In this document: positions 53,670 through 62,112 of the stretch, piece after piece
How positions within the stretch are numbered: position 1 is the first letter of the stretch
How the letters are laid out: each line of letters begins with the position of its first letter
Source of the DNA: Rheinheimera oceanensis
GTDB lineage: Bacteria > Pseudomonadota > Gammaproteobacteria > Enterobacterales > Alteromonadaceae
Direction of reading: 5' to 3'
DNA length: 64,000 nt
Assembly: GCF_018831085.1 (NCBI RefSeq)
Contig: NZ_JAGPNM010000011.1
Location: forward strand, 57,739-121,738
Notes under the pieces: generated by a model
What the model was told of the DNA's origin: nothing
Databases searched by the model: none
The model's input: only the letters and a program-made list of their open reading frames with translations
Program-made: the position numbers and the translations under genes

Positions 53670-55073
53670 ATGACAGTACAAACCTTTGATCCGACGCAAA
53701 CCACCACTTTGGATACCGCAACCAAAGCCTTAGCCGGGCAAGCTAAAGCCGGTGCTGGCAAAGGTAATACTATAGGTTTCGTGTCTCTGGGCTGCCCGAA
53801 AAACCTGGTTGATTCCGAGCGTATTCTTACCCAGCTAAAAAGCGAGGGCTATAACATAGTGCCAAGCTATGACGATGCCGAATTAGTTATTGTTAACACC
53901 TGTGGTTTTATTGACTCTGCGGTACAAGAATCGCTGGAAACCATCGGTGAAGCGCTGGCTGAAAACGGCAAAGTTATTGTTACCGGCTGTTTGGGCGCGC
54001 GCGAAGATGAAATCCGCCAGGTACACCCTAATGTACTGGGCATTACCGGCCCGCACTCGTATGAAAACGTATTAAAGCAGGTGCATGAGTTTGTACCTAA
54101 ACCCAAATATGACCCCTTTACCATGCTGGTACCGGATCATGGCGTTAAATTAACGCCCAAGCATTATGCCTATTTAAAAATCTCTGAAGGCTGTAACCAC
54201 CGCTGTACCTTTTGCATTATTCCGTCAATGCGTGGTGATTTAGTCAGCCGTCCGGTAGGCGAAGTACTGGACGAAGCACAGCGCCTGAAAAATGCCGGTG
54301 TAAAAGAGCTGCTGATTATCTCGCAAGACACCAGCGCCTATGGTGTGGATGTAAAACACCGTACCGGTTTCTGGAACGGCTCACCGGTTAAAACCTCTAT
54401 GCAGTCACTGTGTGAAGCCTTAGGCGATATGGGGATTTGGGTACGTTTGCACTATGTTTACCCCTATCCGCACGTAGATGACATTATCCCGCTGATGGCG
54501 CAGGGTAAGATACTGCCGTATTTAGATATTCCGTTTCAGCATGCCAGCCCGCGCATCTTAAAGCTGATGAAACGCCCCGGTCAGGCCGACCGCGTATTAG
54601 AGCGGATTAAAAAATGGCGGGAAATTTGCCCGGAGTTAACCATCCGCTCAACCTTTATTGTTGGCTTCCCCGGTGAAACTGAAGAAGACTTCCAGATGCT
54701 GCTGGACTGGCTGCAAGAAGCGCAACTGGACCGCGTTGGCTGCTTTAAATACAGCCCGGTAGAAGGCGCTAAAGCCAATGAACTGGCCGATCCGGTGCCT
54801 GAAGAGGTAATGGAACAGCGTTACCACCGTTTTATGCAAACCCAGCAAGCAATCAGTAGCGCCCGTTTACAAGCTAAGATTGGCAAAACCATTAAAGTGC
54901 TGATCGACGAAGTAGACGAAGAAGGCGCCATAGGCCGAAGCTTTGCCGATGCGCCGGAAATTGACGGTGCGGTATACCTGAACGGTTTAACCGGCGTTAA
55001 ACCCGGTGATCTGATTGACGCCGTGGTTGAAGAAGCCGATGAATATGACTTATGGGCCTCTGTGGCAGAGTAA
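53670..55073 (+). CDS. rimO: Ribosomal protein S12 methylthiotransferase RimO
   Basis: 467 aa; about 25 residues longer than E. coli RimO at the N-terminus. Order: N-terminal methylthiotransferase domain with Cys at GCPKNLVDSE, VNTCGFID and VTGCLGARE; radical-SAM domain with CNHRCTFC; C-terminal TRAM domain (GKTIKVLIDEVDEEGAIGRS). It methylthiolates Asp89 of S12. The tail-to-tail neighbour is murI, with a shared terminator. Confidence 0.95.
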   Translation: MTVQTFDPTQTTTLDTATKALAGQAKAGAGKGNTIGFVSLGCPKNLVDSERILTQLKSEGYNIVPSYDDAELVIVNTCGFIDSAVQESLETIGEALAENGKVIVTGCLGAREDEIRQVHPNVLGITGPHSYENVLKQVHEFVPKPKYDPFTMLVPDHGVKLTPKHYAYLKISEGCNHRCTFCIIPSMRGDLVSRPVGEVLDEAQRLKNAGVKELLIISQDTSAYGVDVKHRTGFWNGSPVKTSMQSLCEALGDMGIWVRLHYVYPYPHVDDIIPLMAQGKILPYLDIPFQHASPRILKLMKRPGQADRVLERIKKWREICPELTIRSTFIVGFPGETEEDFQMLLDWLQEAQLDRVGCFKYSPVEGAKANELADPVPEEVMEQRYHRFMQTQQAISSARLQAKIGKTIKVLIDEVDEEGAIGRSFADAPEIDGAVYLNGLTGVKPGDLIDAVVEEADEYDLWASVAE

Positions 55074-55096
55074 TCAATAGTTGTTAACAGCATGCG

Positions 55097-55127
55097 AAAC
55101 AGGTGGCTTGGGCCACCTGTTTTTTAT
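55097..55127. terminator. Rho-independent terminator between rimO and murI
   Basis: ACAGGTGGC / GCCACCTGT stem with a 4-base loop, then TTTTTTATT. Placed between convergent genes; the T run favours rimO direction. Confidence 0.82.
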
Positions 55128-55153
55128 TCTTATCATGTCTATTCGCACCCGGC

Positions 55154-55954
55154 TTATTCGTGCCACTTAAGCCCGGCCATCACGACATCGGGCCAAAACT
55201 GCTGCAACTGACGGTTAAATAACTCCAGATCACCGCTACTGTAAAATTTATCTGCACCGGCTTGTGCACTGCTGCTTAGCAGCTGGGTTTGTATCAATCG
55301 CTGCTGTAACTGTTTAGCTACTGCCATTTCGGTGCGGATAATACTGACATCCGGCCCGGCAATTTCAGCGATTAAATCTGCGACAAAATTATAATGCGTG
55401 CAGCCCAGCACCAGGGTGTCGGCGCCTTGTGCCAGCAAGGGCTGAATATAACTTTGCAGCAATGCCTGCATTTTATTGCCACTAAAATCCAATGCTTCTA
55501 TTAACGGCACCAGTTGCGGACAAGGCTGTAATATCACTTTGGCCTGGCCGGCATAACGCTGCGCTAACGTAGCAAAGGCTGGCGTTAACAAGGTGCGTGG
55601 CGTGGCCAGCACCCCCACTACACCGCTTTTGCTGGCCAGTACCGCCGGTTTTACGCCGGGCTCTACGCCGATAATGGGTAGCGGGTATTGCGCCCTCAGC
55701 CTGGCAATAGCGGCAGTAGTTGCAGTATTACACGCCACTACTATAGCTTTAACACCGGCAGCGGTTAAATGCCGGGTAATATGGTCCATACGCTGATAGA
55801 TATAGTCGTCGGTTTTTTCACCATAGGGCGCGTGGCCGCTATCGGCGACATAAATCAGGCTTTCGTTAGGCAGCAGTTCACGCACTGCACGGGCAACCGA
55901 CAGGCCACCAATACCGGAATCGAAAATACCTATTGCTGCAGAATTAACCATCAC
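55154..55954 (-). CDS. murI: Glutamate racemase
   Basis: 266 aa. IGIFDSGIGGLSVARAV at the N-terminus, the catalytic Cys pair in VVACNTATTAAIARLRAQ (about residue 75) and VLGCTHYNFV (about 185). It makes D-glutamate for peptidoglycan. Either of two adjacent ATGs (55954, 55951) may be used. It is apparently a single-gene unit 40 bases after the DUF6064 gene. Confidence 0.94.
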   Translation of the reverse strand: MMVNSAAIGIFDSGIGGLSVARAVRELLPNESLIYVADSGHAPYGEKTDDYIYQRMDHITRHLTAAGVKAIVVACNTATTAAIARLRAQYPLPIIGVEPGVKPAVLASKSGVVGVLATPRTLLTPAFATLAQRYAGQAKVILQPCPQLVPLIEALDFSGNKMQALLQSYIQPLLAQGADTLVLGCTHYNFVADLIAEIAGPDVSIIRTEMAVAKQLQQRLIQTQLLSSSAQAGADKFYSSGDLELFNRQLQQFWPDVVMAGLKWHE

Positions 55955-55994
55955 ATGCCCACCTGTAATTTAAGGTAGCAAAATTAGCATATTT

Positions 55995-56672
55995 TCAGGC
56001 TTTTTTTCCGGGGTATCGGCATAAAACTGCGATACCAACCAGAGCAGCAGCTAATTCAGTGAACAACAGCCAGGCCTCTGCGGCCTGCAGCACCCACAGA
56101 GTAAGACCTGACAGCAGCAGCCAGAGCAAGGGAATAAAAGCGACAAGCCACAAACGCCAGCCCCGCAGCAGCATAAGCGCCAGGCCAAGCGTAGTTATGG
56201 CAGTAGGATCGGCATGTATGCCAAACACCTGTGCCTGCCCCCAACCAGCGCCGCTAAGCGGTGCTATAAGTGGCAGAGCAATCAAACCGGTAAGCGCAAT
56301 GCCAAGTCCAATCGCAACAGCAGATATTTTAGCGGCTGGCGCCTTACGGCGGCCAAAACCGGCTAATGCCAGCCATAACAGCAGTATGGCCTGAGCGTAA
56401 AAGGCGTAACCCATATAATTGCCCGCCCAGTTAAGCTGGGCATAGTGCTGCATAAAAAACACCCAACCGACAAAAGCCCAAACCGGCGCCATAAGTAACC
56501 AAACCAACCGGTCACGTTTTTTTAATGCCAGTACCAGCACTGCAGCGCCCAGTAGCAGGCTAAGTAAATGCAGTGGCCACCAGCTTTCGCTTATACGTTC
56601 CAGCAGGCGAAAGTACACATCGGCGCTAAAGGGAATAAAATCCTGCAGCTGATAGCTGGCCCAGCTATTCAT
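55995..56672 (-). CDS. DUF6064-like membrane protein
   Basis: 225 aa, seven hydrophobic segments, Trp-rich. The N-terminal part FIPFSADVYFRLLERISESWWPLH and FFMQHYAQLNWAGNYMGYAF resemble DUF6064 proteins of unknown function. It lies between murI and the aldo/keto reductase on the same strand, with 15 bases to the latter; they may share a transcript. No catalytic motif is seen. Confidence 0.7.
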   Translation of the reverse strand: MNSWASYQLQDFIPFSADVYFRLLERISESWWPLHLLSLLLGAAVLVLALKKRDRLVWLLMAPVWAFVGWVFFMQHYAQLNWAGNYMGYAFYAQAILLLWLALAGFGRRKAPAAKISAVAIGLGIALTGLIALPLIAPLSGAGWGQAQVFGIHADPTAITTLGLALMLLRGWRLWLVAFIPLLWLLLSGLTLWVLQAAEAWLLFTELAAALVGIAVLCRYPGKKA

Positions 56673-56687
56673 AACACGCCTGTGTAG

Positions 56688-57653
56688 TCATAGCGTGTCA
56701 AAAAAGCGTAGCATCTGCTGACGCGCCTTAGCAGAGGGCATTGGGTTGTGGCCGGCACGCATATTTTCCTGCAAATGCTCAAGCCGTGTGGTAGCCGGAA
56801 TAGCGCAGCTAACAGCCGGGTGGCTAACAATAAACTTCAGCAAAAACTCTGCCCATGTAGTGCAGCCATGCTCTGCTGCCCAATCAGGCAAACGCTCGCC
56901 ACGGCGTTTCAGGTTTTTAATCAAACTACCGCCGTTGTATGGCCGGTTGGCAATTACCGCTATACCCTTCTCTGCTGCTAATGGCAGTAAACGGTTTTCT
57001 GCTTCGCGCTCAATGATGTTATAAGTCAGTTGCACAAAGTCGATGCTTTCAGCGGCCATAATCTGCTCAACCTCGCGGTGGCGGCGGCCATGTGAGGTAG
57101 TAATACCTATATAGCCCACCTTGCCTGCGGCTTTTAGCTCACGCAGCACCGCTAAGTGTTCACGCCAGTCGCTCAGGTTATGTACCTGCAGTAAATTAAA
57201 TTGCGGGATATTCCAGCGGCGCTGCAAATCGGCCACCTGCTCACGTGCCGAACCTCCGGCCGGGCTCCAGACTTTTTCGGCAGCAAATAAGTTGTCGGCT
57301 ATAGCCGGCTGCGCTGCAACAAGCTGCGATAAGGCATAGCCCATTACATCGGGGGCCGAGCCGTACATGGGGGAAGAGTCAATCATGCCGCCGCCCAGTT
57401 CGAAAAAAACTTTTACCAGTTCAGTGCGTGCCGCAAGCAGCTTAGCATCGCTGCCAACATTAAAGGTACGCCAGGTACCCATGCCAATTACCGGCAGCGC
57501 TTTATTGCTGTTGGGAATGTTTTTTTGCAGGTGCGCACCGTTAATAGCAAACCCCGGAAATACCGGCAGTAAGCTGGCAGCCATAGCGGCAGCGAGTAAT
57601 TTAAGGCTGTGTCTGCGGGTTAAGCGGTTGCTACGAGTATCACTATTGTTCAT
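56688..57653 (-). CDS. Tat-exported aldo/keto reductase
   Basis: 321 aa. A twin-arginine signal (TRRHSLKLLAAAMAASLLP, ending VFPGFA near residue 36) precedes the AKR barrel. Catalytic tetrad candidates: Asp and Tyr in MIDSSPMYGSAP, Lys in AAEKVWSP, His in LLQVHNLSDW. Late strand VIANRPYNGGSL follows. Export of an NAD(P)H-using fold is unusual but known for this sub-family; the cofactor and substrate in the periplasm are unclear. Confidence 0.85.
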   Translation of the reverse strand: MNNSDTRSNRLTRRHSLKLLAAAMAASLLPVFPGFAINGAHLQKNIPNSNKALPVIGMGTWRTFNVGSDAKLLAARTELVKVFFELGGGMIDSSPMYGSAPDVMGYALSQLVAAQPAIADNLFAAEKVWSPAGGSAREQVADLQRRWNIPQFNLLQVHNLSDWREHLAVLRELKAAGKVGYIGITTSHGRRHREVEQIMAAESIDFVQLTYNIIEREAENRLLPLAAEKGIAVIANRPYNGGSLIKNLKRRGERLPDWAAEHGCTTWAEFLLKFIVSHPAVSCAIPATTRLEHLQENMRAGHNPMPSAKARQQMLRFFDTL

Positions 57654-57781
57654 GCTAAGCGCCCCTTCAGCTCTTTATGGCCCGGCGCTTGTGGCACCCG
57701 GCAGCAAAATAAAGCATACCAGCCCGGCCCCTCGTTGCCAAATTAGCTACAGCACTGCAATGTTGCGCTAAAAAATATACG

Positions 57782-59287
57782 TTATAACACCGGGGCCATT
57801 AAATTAGCGGCTTGTGACGCAGCACGCTTATACCAGGGCCGGCTAAGCACTTCATCTAGTGTCATTTGCCGCGACGCAGAAAAATCGAGCAGAAACTGCT
57901 GCTGTAACTGCTGATTAAGTTCAGCATCTGCCAGCAGTGCGGTAATTTCAAAATTCAGCCGAAAAGAGCGGTTATCCAGATTTACCGTGCCCACAGCAAT
58001 AATCTGCTCATCCAGCACAAAACTTTTAGCGTGCAGAAAACCTTGTTGATAACGGTAAATCTTAATACCTGCATCCAGCAGCGGCCCGACAAAGGCATAG
58101 GCGGCTAAGCTAACCAGCAGGTTGTCTGTTCGTTCTGGGATCAATATCCGCACATCAACGCCACGTAAAGCCGCCAGTTTTAACGCTGCCACTGTGCCTT
58201 CATCCGGCACGAAATAGGGGCTGGCGATCCAAATCTGTTTAGTGGCACTATTTAACGCATGTTGCATCATCAGGCTGGCCGTTTCAAAACGATCTGCCGG
58301 GCCAGAAGGTATAATTAATACCGGCACGTCGCTGCCATTTGCCGGTTTGGCCTGCCAGTTTAAATTCGGTAGTTGTTCGCTACTCCAGTACCAGTCTTCA
58401 ACAAAAGATAATTGCAAGCCTAACACCGCCGGGCCACTTAGCTTTAAATGGGTATCGCGCCACAGGCCAAAACGCGGATCAGCACCCAGATATTCATCAC
58501 CAACATTAAGGCCGCCCAGCCAGCCATAATGGCCATCTGTGACCACAATTTTACGATGATTACGAAAATTCAGCTGAAAGCGGTTGCCAGGCCCTTTGGT
58601 AGAGTGGAAAGGCCGTACAAATACACCGGCATCGGCCAGTTGTTGTGTATAGCGTTTAGGTAAACGGTAACTGCCTATTTCATCAAACAAAAAGTAAACT
58701 GCTACACCGCTGCGGGCTTTTTCAATCAACAATTGTTGTAACTGGCGGCCTATCTGGTCGTCGCGCACTATATAAAACTGCACCAGCACATACTGCTCTG
58801 CCTGGCGAATGCCGGCAAAAATACTGTCAAAGGTTTGTTGGCCATCTATCAGCAGTTGGGCATTATTACCGGTTAAAAATGGCATTTTTGCCAGTGTTTC
58901 AACCGCTTCAATGCTGCCACGGATCCGATCAGACGCCATAACATAAGGCTCAACACCGGCGGTTTTTAACTGATGCTTGGCAAACAACTCATGGTCGGTT
59001 TCTTTACGCGAGATCACATACCCCTGAAACCGGCTGCGGCCAAACACCCAATAAGCAGGCACCGCAGCATAGGGGAAGGTATTTAAAGACACTATCCAGG
59101 CAATACTGCCCTGCGACGTGCGCGATGACATTAACGCATCCAGCGAGGATAAAGCCCCCAGCGTATGAAATAAGGCTAACAGCAGAAAAAACACCCGGCG
59201 CCGTTTACTGGTTTTTTTGACTGGACGCCCAGCCGCAGCAGTCTGCGAAGCAAAAGCTTGTTTTAATGCCGAGCTAATTCTAAACAT
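57782..59287 (-). CDS. cls: Cardiolipin synthase
   Basis: 501 aa. N-terminal hydrophobic segments (FFLLLALFHTLGAL, IAWIVSLNTFPYAAVPAYWVFG), then two phospholipase-D domains with HKD motifs: NFRNHRKIVVTDGHYGWLGG (about residue 245) and FLHAKSFVLDEQIIAVGTVN (about residue 415). It joins two phosphatidylglycerols into cardiolipin. It is the last core gene before the cassette-like DNA; its upstream region abuts a half attC-like site at 59350. Confidence 0.92.
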   Translation of the reverse strand: MFRISSALKQAFASQTAAAGRPVKKTSKRRRVFFLLLALFHTLGALSSLDALMSSRTSQGSIAWIVSLNTFPYAAVPAYWVFGRSRFQGYVISRKETDHELFAKHQLKTAGVEPYVMASDRIRGSIEAVETLAKMPFLTGNNAQLLIDGQQTFDSIFAGIRQAEQYVLVQFYIVRDDQIGRQLQQLLIEKARSGVAVYFLFDEIGSYRLPKRYTQQLADAGVFVRPFHSTKGPGNRFQLNFRNHRKIVVTDGHYGWLGGLNVGDEYLGADPRFGLWRDTHLKLSGPAVLGLQLSFVEDWYWSSEQLPNLNWQAKPANGSDVPVLIIPSGPADRFETASLMMQHALNSATKQIWIASPYFVPDEGTVAALKLAALRGVDVRILIPERTDNLLVSLAAYAFVGPLLDAGIKIYRYQQGFLHAKSFVLDEQIIAVGTVNLDNRSFRLNFEITALLADAELNQQLQQQFLLDFSASRQMTLDEVLSRPWYKRAASQAANLMAPVL

Positions 59288-59349
59288 TGTCTGCCTATCA
59301 GGCTGTATTTATGGGCAATTTTAGCATGCACGAACCAACTCTATCGACT

Positions 59350-59356
59350 GTTATGC
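59350..59356 (-). other. Half attC-like site at the end of the array
   Basis: On the minus strand GCATAAC-AGTCGATAG follows 6 bases after the stop of the VOC fragment. It matches the R'' core (RYYYAAC) and the spacer seen in the other sites, but no matching GTT core follows before cls, so only half remains. Confidence 0.45.
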
Positions 59357-59361
59357 ACTTC

Positions 59362-59472
59362 TTACTCTTTAGGGTATACAACGAATGCCAGTTTATTTCC
59401 ATTCGGGTCACGAACATAGGCTGCGTAGAACCCATCTGTGTACTGCGGTCTGTAGCCGGGTTCGCCTTCCGA
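59362..59472 (-). pseudogene. VOC/glyoxalase-family gene, C-terminal fragment (second copy)
   Basis: The 36 last codons read SEGEPGYRPQYTDGFYAAYV then RDPNGNKLAFVVYPKE and stop. This is the C-terminal strand pair of a VOC (glyoxalase/bleomycin-resistance) protein with its metal-ligand-like Glu lost (KLAFV where NIEAV is usual). The first 90 or so residues are missing, cut close to the stop of another VOC fragment. Confidence 0.6.
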
Positions 59473-59509
59473 GATTCGAGATTAGAAGAAACCATTGCAG
59501 CGCAAACGC

Positions 59510-59728
59510 TTATTTGGGGGCCGGGCATACAAGCTCCCAGAGATGTCCTTCTGGATCGCTTACGTAGCCGATATATCCTCCAAATGATGGATCGACTGCT
59601 GGTTCTGCAGGTACCGCCCCACCGAATTCTTTGGCGCGTTCAAGCGCCAGATCTACTTCCTGTTTCGTTTCTATTGCACAACTAATAATAGCGGGCGCTG
59701 AAGCCCCAGGTAAAAGCGCCAGGCGATT
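59510..59728 (-). pseudogene. VOC/glyoxalase-family gene, C-terminal half
   Basis: From codon NNRLALLPG the frame reads SCAIETKQEVDLALERAKEFGG, then a segment ending FGGYIGYVSDPEGHLWELVC, a typical C-terminal half of a VOC protein with the metal-ligand Glu (WELV). The N-terminal half is missing: the homology begins right at the attC-like core at 59729. An in-frame ATG upstream (59785) lies in the antisense-frame overlap with the neighbouring cassette gene and is not a VOC start. Confidence 0.6.
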
Positions 59729-59735
59729 GTTATAT
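59729..59735 (-). other. attC-like R'' core at the end of the membrane-protein cassette
   Basis: ATATAAC followed by AATCGCC on the minus strand; the gene's TAA stop is inside the core, as in true cassettes. The sequence passes directly into VOC coding DNA, so the rest of the site appears replaced. Confidence 0.5.
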
Positions 59736-60170
59736 GCCAACTTCTTCATACATTTTTTGGCGAAACTCACGATATCCACTCGCATATTCCCAAATACTAA
59801 ACAAATGCGTTTTACTCGAATCCATTAGGCAGAAAATTTGGCAACTGGCATATTCACGTGATGCTTTTAAATCATTCCAAGAATAACGTTTTGTCTCAGA
59901 ACCTTTGTATAAAGCTATCCCTTGATCGTCGTAAGTCATTTTTGTCTTAAGACTTCTAAGAAAACGAACCATTAAGAAGAAATACTTACCGCATAGGTAA
60001 GTGATACCAATAACAAGCGCAGCAAGAATAAAAACTGTCGATGCATCAGCGTTTGAAAGTCGCTTACCTGAAATTAAAATCAATGCAATTGGCCCAGAAA
60101 CATACACTGGTAACAATATTACTGCGCAAATATAAGCCAATACTCTTGTTGCTTTTGAATGCTCTACCAT
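59730..60170 (-). CDS. Two-helix membrane protein of unknown function (cassette gene)
   Basis: 146 aa from the ATG at 60170, which has AAGGA five bases ahead; in-frame ATGs at 60197 and 60224 lie in the IS3 end. Two transmembrane helices (VLAYICAVILLPVYVSGPIALIL and STVFILAALVIGITYLCGKYFFL) are followed by a soluble region YDDQGIALYKGSETKRYSWNDLK with a PH-like strand pattern. No family assigned. AT-richer than the core genes. Confidence 0.6.
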   Translation of the reverse strand: MVEHSKATRVLAYICAVILLPVYVSGPIALILISGKRLSNADASTVFILAALVIGITYLCGKYFFLMVRFLRSLKTKMTYDDQGIALYKGSETKRYSWNDLKASREYASCQIFCLMDSSKTHLFSIWEYASGYREFRQKMYEEVGI

Positions 60171-60214
60171 ACTTTCCTTGGCATTGTTCTTACCCATAAA
60201 AAGTAGACACTCGG

Positions 60215-61045
60215 TTATGCGCATTTGCGCTCATACTCAGCCGGGCTGATGTAGCCAATCGCTGAGTGCCTACGGACACGGTTATAAAATATCTCAATGT
60301 ACTCGAAAATACCTGACTTCGCCCGTTCAATCGAGTCGTAGTTTTCTGCATAAATCAGTTCTACTTTAAGCCGGCTGAAGAAGGCTTCCATTGCGGCATT
60401 ATCCCAGCAATTGCCCTTACGGCTCATGCTGGGCACACAGCCGGCATTCATCAGTTCGTCCTGATACGCGGTTGAGCGATACTGCACGCCACGGTCTGAA
60501 TGCACTATCAGGCCGGGCTCTGGTTGTCTTCGCGCCAGTGCCATCTTCAAGGCCTGCGTAATCAGCTGCTCGGTCATGCTGGTGTCCAGCGACCAGCCCA
60601 CTATCGCCCTGGAGTATAAATCCATCACCGTTGCCAGGTATAACCATTTATCTTTCAGCCAGATATAGGTGATATCTGTGGTCCAGCGCTCGTTGGGCTT
60701 TTCTGCATCAAACCGCCTTTTCAACAGGTTATCTGCCACATTCGTCATTGCTTCAGTGCGTGGGCTGTAGCGAAACGCTTTGCCATTACGTGCCCGTATA
60801 CCTCTGGCGTTGAGGATGCTCGCTACGGTGTTCAGACAACAACTTACCCCCAGCGCATTTAGCTCTTTTACCAGCCTGGGCGCGCCATAGCGCGCTTTGT
60901 AACGGGCGTAGCTGTCAAGCACCTGCTGCTCCAACTGCTCGTGCTTTACGCTGCTCAGGCTCGGTTTACGCCCTCGCCAGCGATAAAAGCCGGAAGCGGA
61001 TACCTCCAGCACCCGGCACATCAGCCTGACCGTATACTGCCCCAC
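60215..61045 (-). CDS. IS3-family transposase OrfB (integrase core)
   Basis: 276 aa from a GTG, but normally made as an OrfAB fusion by a -1 frameshift: the OrfB frame stays open upstream through VKYALISEYVGQYTVRLM across the orfA end. DDE residues: WTTDITYIW (Asp), IVHSDRGVQYRS (Asp) and SRKGNCWDNAAMEAFFSRLK (Glu). HTH_21-type N-terminus (SGFYRWRGRKPS). It looks intact, so the element may be active. Confidence 0.9.
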   Translation of the reverse strand: MGQYTVRLMCRVLEVSASGFYRWRGRKPSLSSVKHEQLEQQVLDSYARYKARYGAPRLVKELNALGVSCCLNTVASILNARGIRARNGKAFRYSPRTEAMTNVADNLLKRRFDAEKPNERWTTDITYIWLKDKWLYLATVMDLYSRAIVGWSLDTSMTEQLITQALKMALARRQPEPGLIVHSDRGVQYRSTAYQDELMNAGCVPSMSRKGNCWDNAAMEAFFSRLKVELIYAENYDSIERAKSGIFEYIEIFYNRVRRHSAIGYISPAEYERKCA

Positions 61046-61068
61046 GTATTCGCTGATCAGGGCGTACT

Positions 61069-61377
61069 TTACTCCTGCAACTTGGCAAAGTACGCAGCTG
61101 CCTTCTTTAGGAATTCATTTTCCTTTTTCAGCGTGTCCAGCTCGCGCTTCAGTTGCCGGACTTTTTCGCTTTCATCCTTTGAATAATCTACCCCGTTCAG
61201 ACTGTTAAACTGCTTATCTGACAAGCGGTTAAACTGCGCTCGCCAGTTGTAAATCTGATTAGGATGTATGCCCAGTTCCTGAGCAACGGAAGTAGCTGTT
61301 TTATCGGGTAAATCAGACAGTCTTACCGCTTCTCTACGGAACTCTTCTGAATACGCCTGGGTTTTATGTCTGGCCAT
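61069..61377 (-). CDS. IS3-family transposase OrfA
   Basis: 102 aa. Helix-turn-helix region KTQAYSEEFRREAVRLSDLP and SVAQELGIHPNQIYNWRAQF, then a leucine-zipper-like helix ending LKKENEFLKKAAAYFAK. An AAAG slippery stretch near its end fits a -1 shift into orfB. Confidence 0.9.
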   Translation of the reverse strand: MARHKTQAYSEEFRREAVRLSDLPDKTATSVAQELGIHPNQIYNWRAQFNRLSDKQFNSLNGVDYSKDESEKVRQLKRELDTLKKENEFLKKAAAYFAKLQE

Positions 61378-61445
61378 CTTGCACCTCAGTGTCAGGTACG
61401 ATACCTAACTATAGAAGGTGTCTACTGATCATGGGTAACTCGGGC

Positions 61446-61523
61446 ATATAACGCCGCGCACACCAGCGCGAACTTGTGAGCGTCGGAGGGGTTGAAGGCC
61501 CAGAATGACGCAGATTGTTAGAT
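61446..61523 (-). other. attC-like site (78 bases) after the 61518 cassette gene
   Basis: Minus strand: R'' core ATCTAAC, then AATCTGCG, a GC-rich middle with short dyads, and the closing GGCGTTATATG, identical to the ending of Vibrio cholerae repeats. The gene's TAA is inside the R'' core. The IS3 element begins 8 bases beyond the closing core. Confidence 0.65.
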
Positions 61524-61952
61524 GCAAACGAGCTTGGCAATATCATTAATACCATTGCTTAGTCCCTTTAACTCCTGAATAAAGTTATCTAAAAGCACAG
61601 GCTCCGTTTTTAAGTACATTTTGGCTTCGCTAGCCTCTTCCTGCCCCTTAAATTCAAAGTATTCAGATTGCTGGTGAGTTGCAATGTACAAAGCCCCTGG
61701 CTTTGGAAAGTGAAGCCGCGCAGAAAAAGCACCATTGGCGTATTCACGACCAAACTGCCCCAGTAATATGTCTTTTAGACCACCGTAATAATGGTTTTTA
61801 AAAATATTAAGTGAGTTAACCAACTCTAAAATTTGATGACTACCAACATAAACCTTATTAGTGAATAGAGATTTCCCGTTACAGACTGAGATTTTCAATT
61901 CAGTCAGATCATCATCAAACCATACTTTTTCGATAGAAATCTCAGGTTTCAA
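61518..61952 (-). CDS. Hypothetical cassette protein
   Basis: 144 aa, soluble. It reads IEKVWFDDDLTELKISVCNG at the start, with a helix near 36-52 (GSHQILELVNSLNIFKN) and strands GAFSARLHFPKPGALYIAT. No family is recognised; the alternating strands and small size resemble immunity-type or binding proteins common in cassettes, but this is only an impression. Flanked by attC-like sites on both sides. Confidence 0.6.
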   Translation of the reverse strand: MKPEISIEKVWFDDDLTELKISVCNGKSLFTNKVYVGSHQILELVNSLNIFKNHYYGGLKDILLGQFGREYANGAFSARLHFPKPGALYIATHQQSEYFEFKGQEEASEAKMYLKTEPVLLDNFIQELKGLSNGINDIAKLVCI

Positions 61953-61964
61953 TTCTACTCCTTA

Positions 61965-62104
61965 CACAAACGCCCGAATAAGGGACAGAAAAACGTAGCG
62001 GCGATTAACTTAAACTTTGCGAAGCACCAAAACTAAATTGCTGCGTAGTTTTTATGTCCCAGCGCGCCCGGTTTTAAAGGCGCGACTTGATTCGATTGTT
62101 ATGC
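61965..62104 (-). other. attC-like site (140 bases) between two cassette genes
   Basis: Minus strand: R'' GCATAAC, spacer AA, L'' TCGAATCAAG; at the far end CTTATTCGGGC then GTTTGTG, whose complement (CCGAATAAG) mirrors L''. Inside is a long imperfect stem: GGGACATAAAAACTACGCAGC-like arm (62040-62060) pairing with 61982-62004. Length and layout resemble the V. cholerae repeat class. Confidence 0.7.
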
Positions 62105-62112
62105 ACTTTAAC

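Larger units (their letters stand above)
60190..61438 (-). mobile_element. IS3-family insertion sequence
   Basis: About 1.25 kb with orfA and orfB on the minus strand. The ends are inverted repeats: TTACCCAT-AAAA-AGTAGACAC at the left and TTACCCAT-GATC-AGTAGACAC read inward from the right, resembling the IS3-group end TACCCA...GACAC. I see no 3-4 bp target duplication (left flank TTC, right flank CTC), so the exact limits are uncertain by a few bases or the flanks have recombined. Confidence 0.8.

Noticed and set aside
59946..59960. CTTAAG-ACT-TCTAAG, a possible PmrA box
   Set aside because: Spacing is 3, not 5, and it is inside the coding part of a cassette gene.
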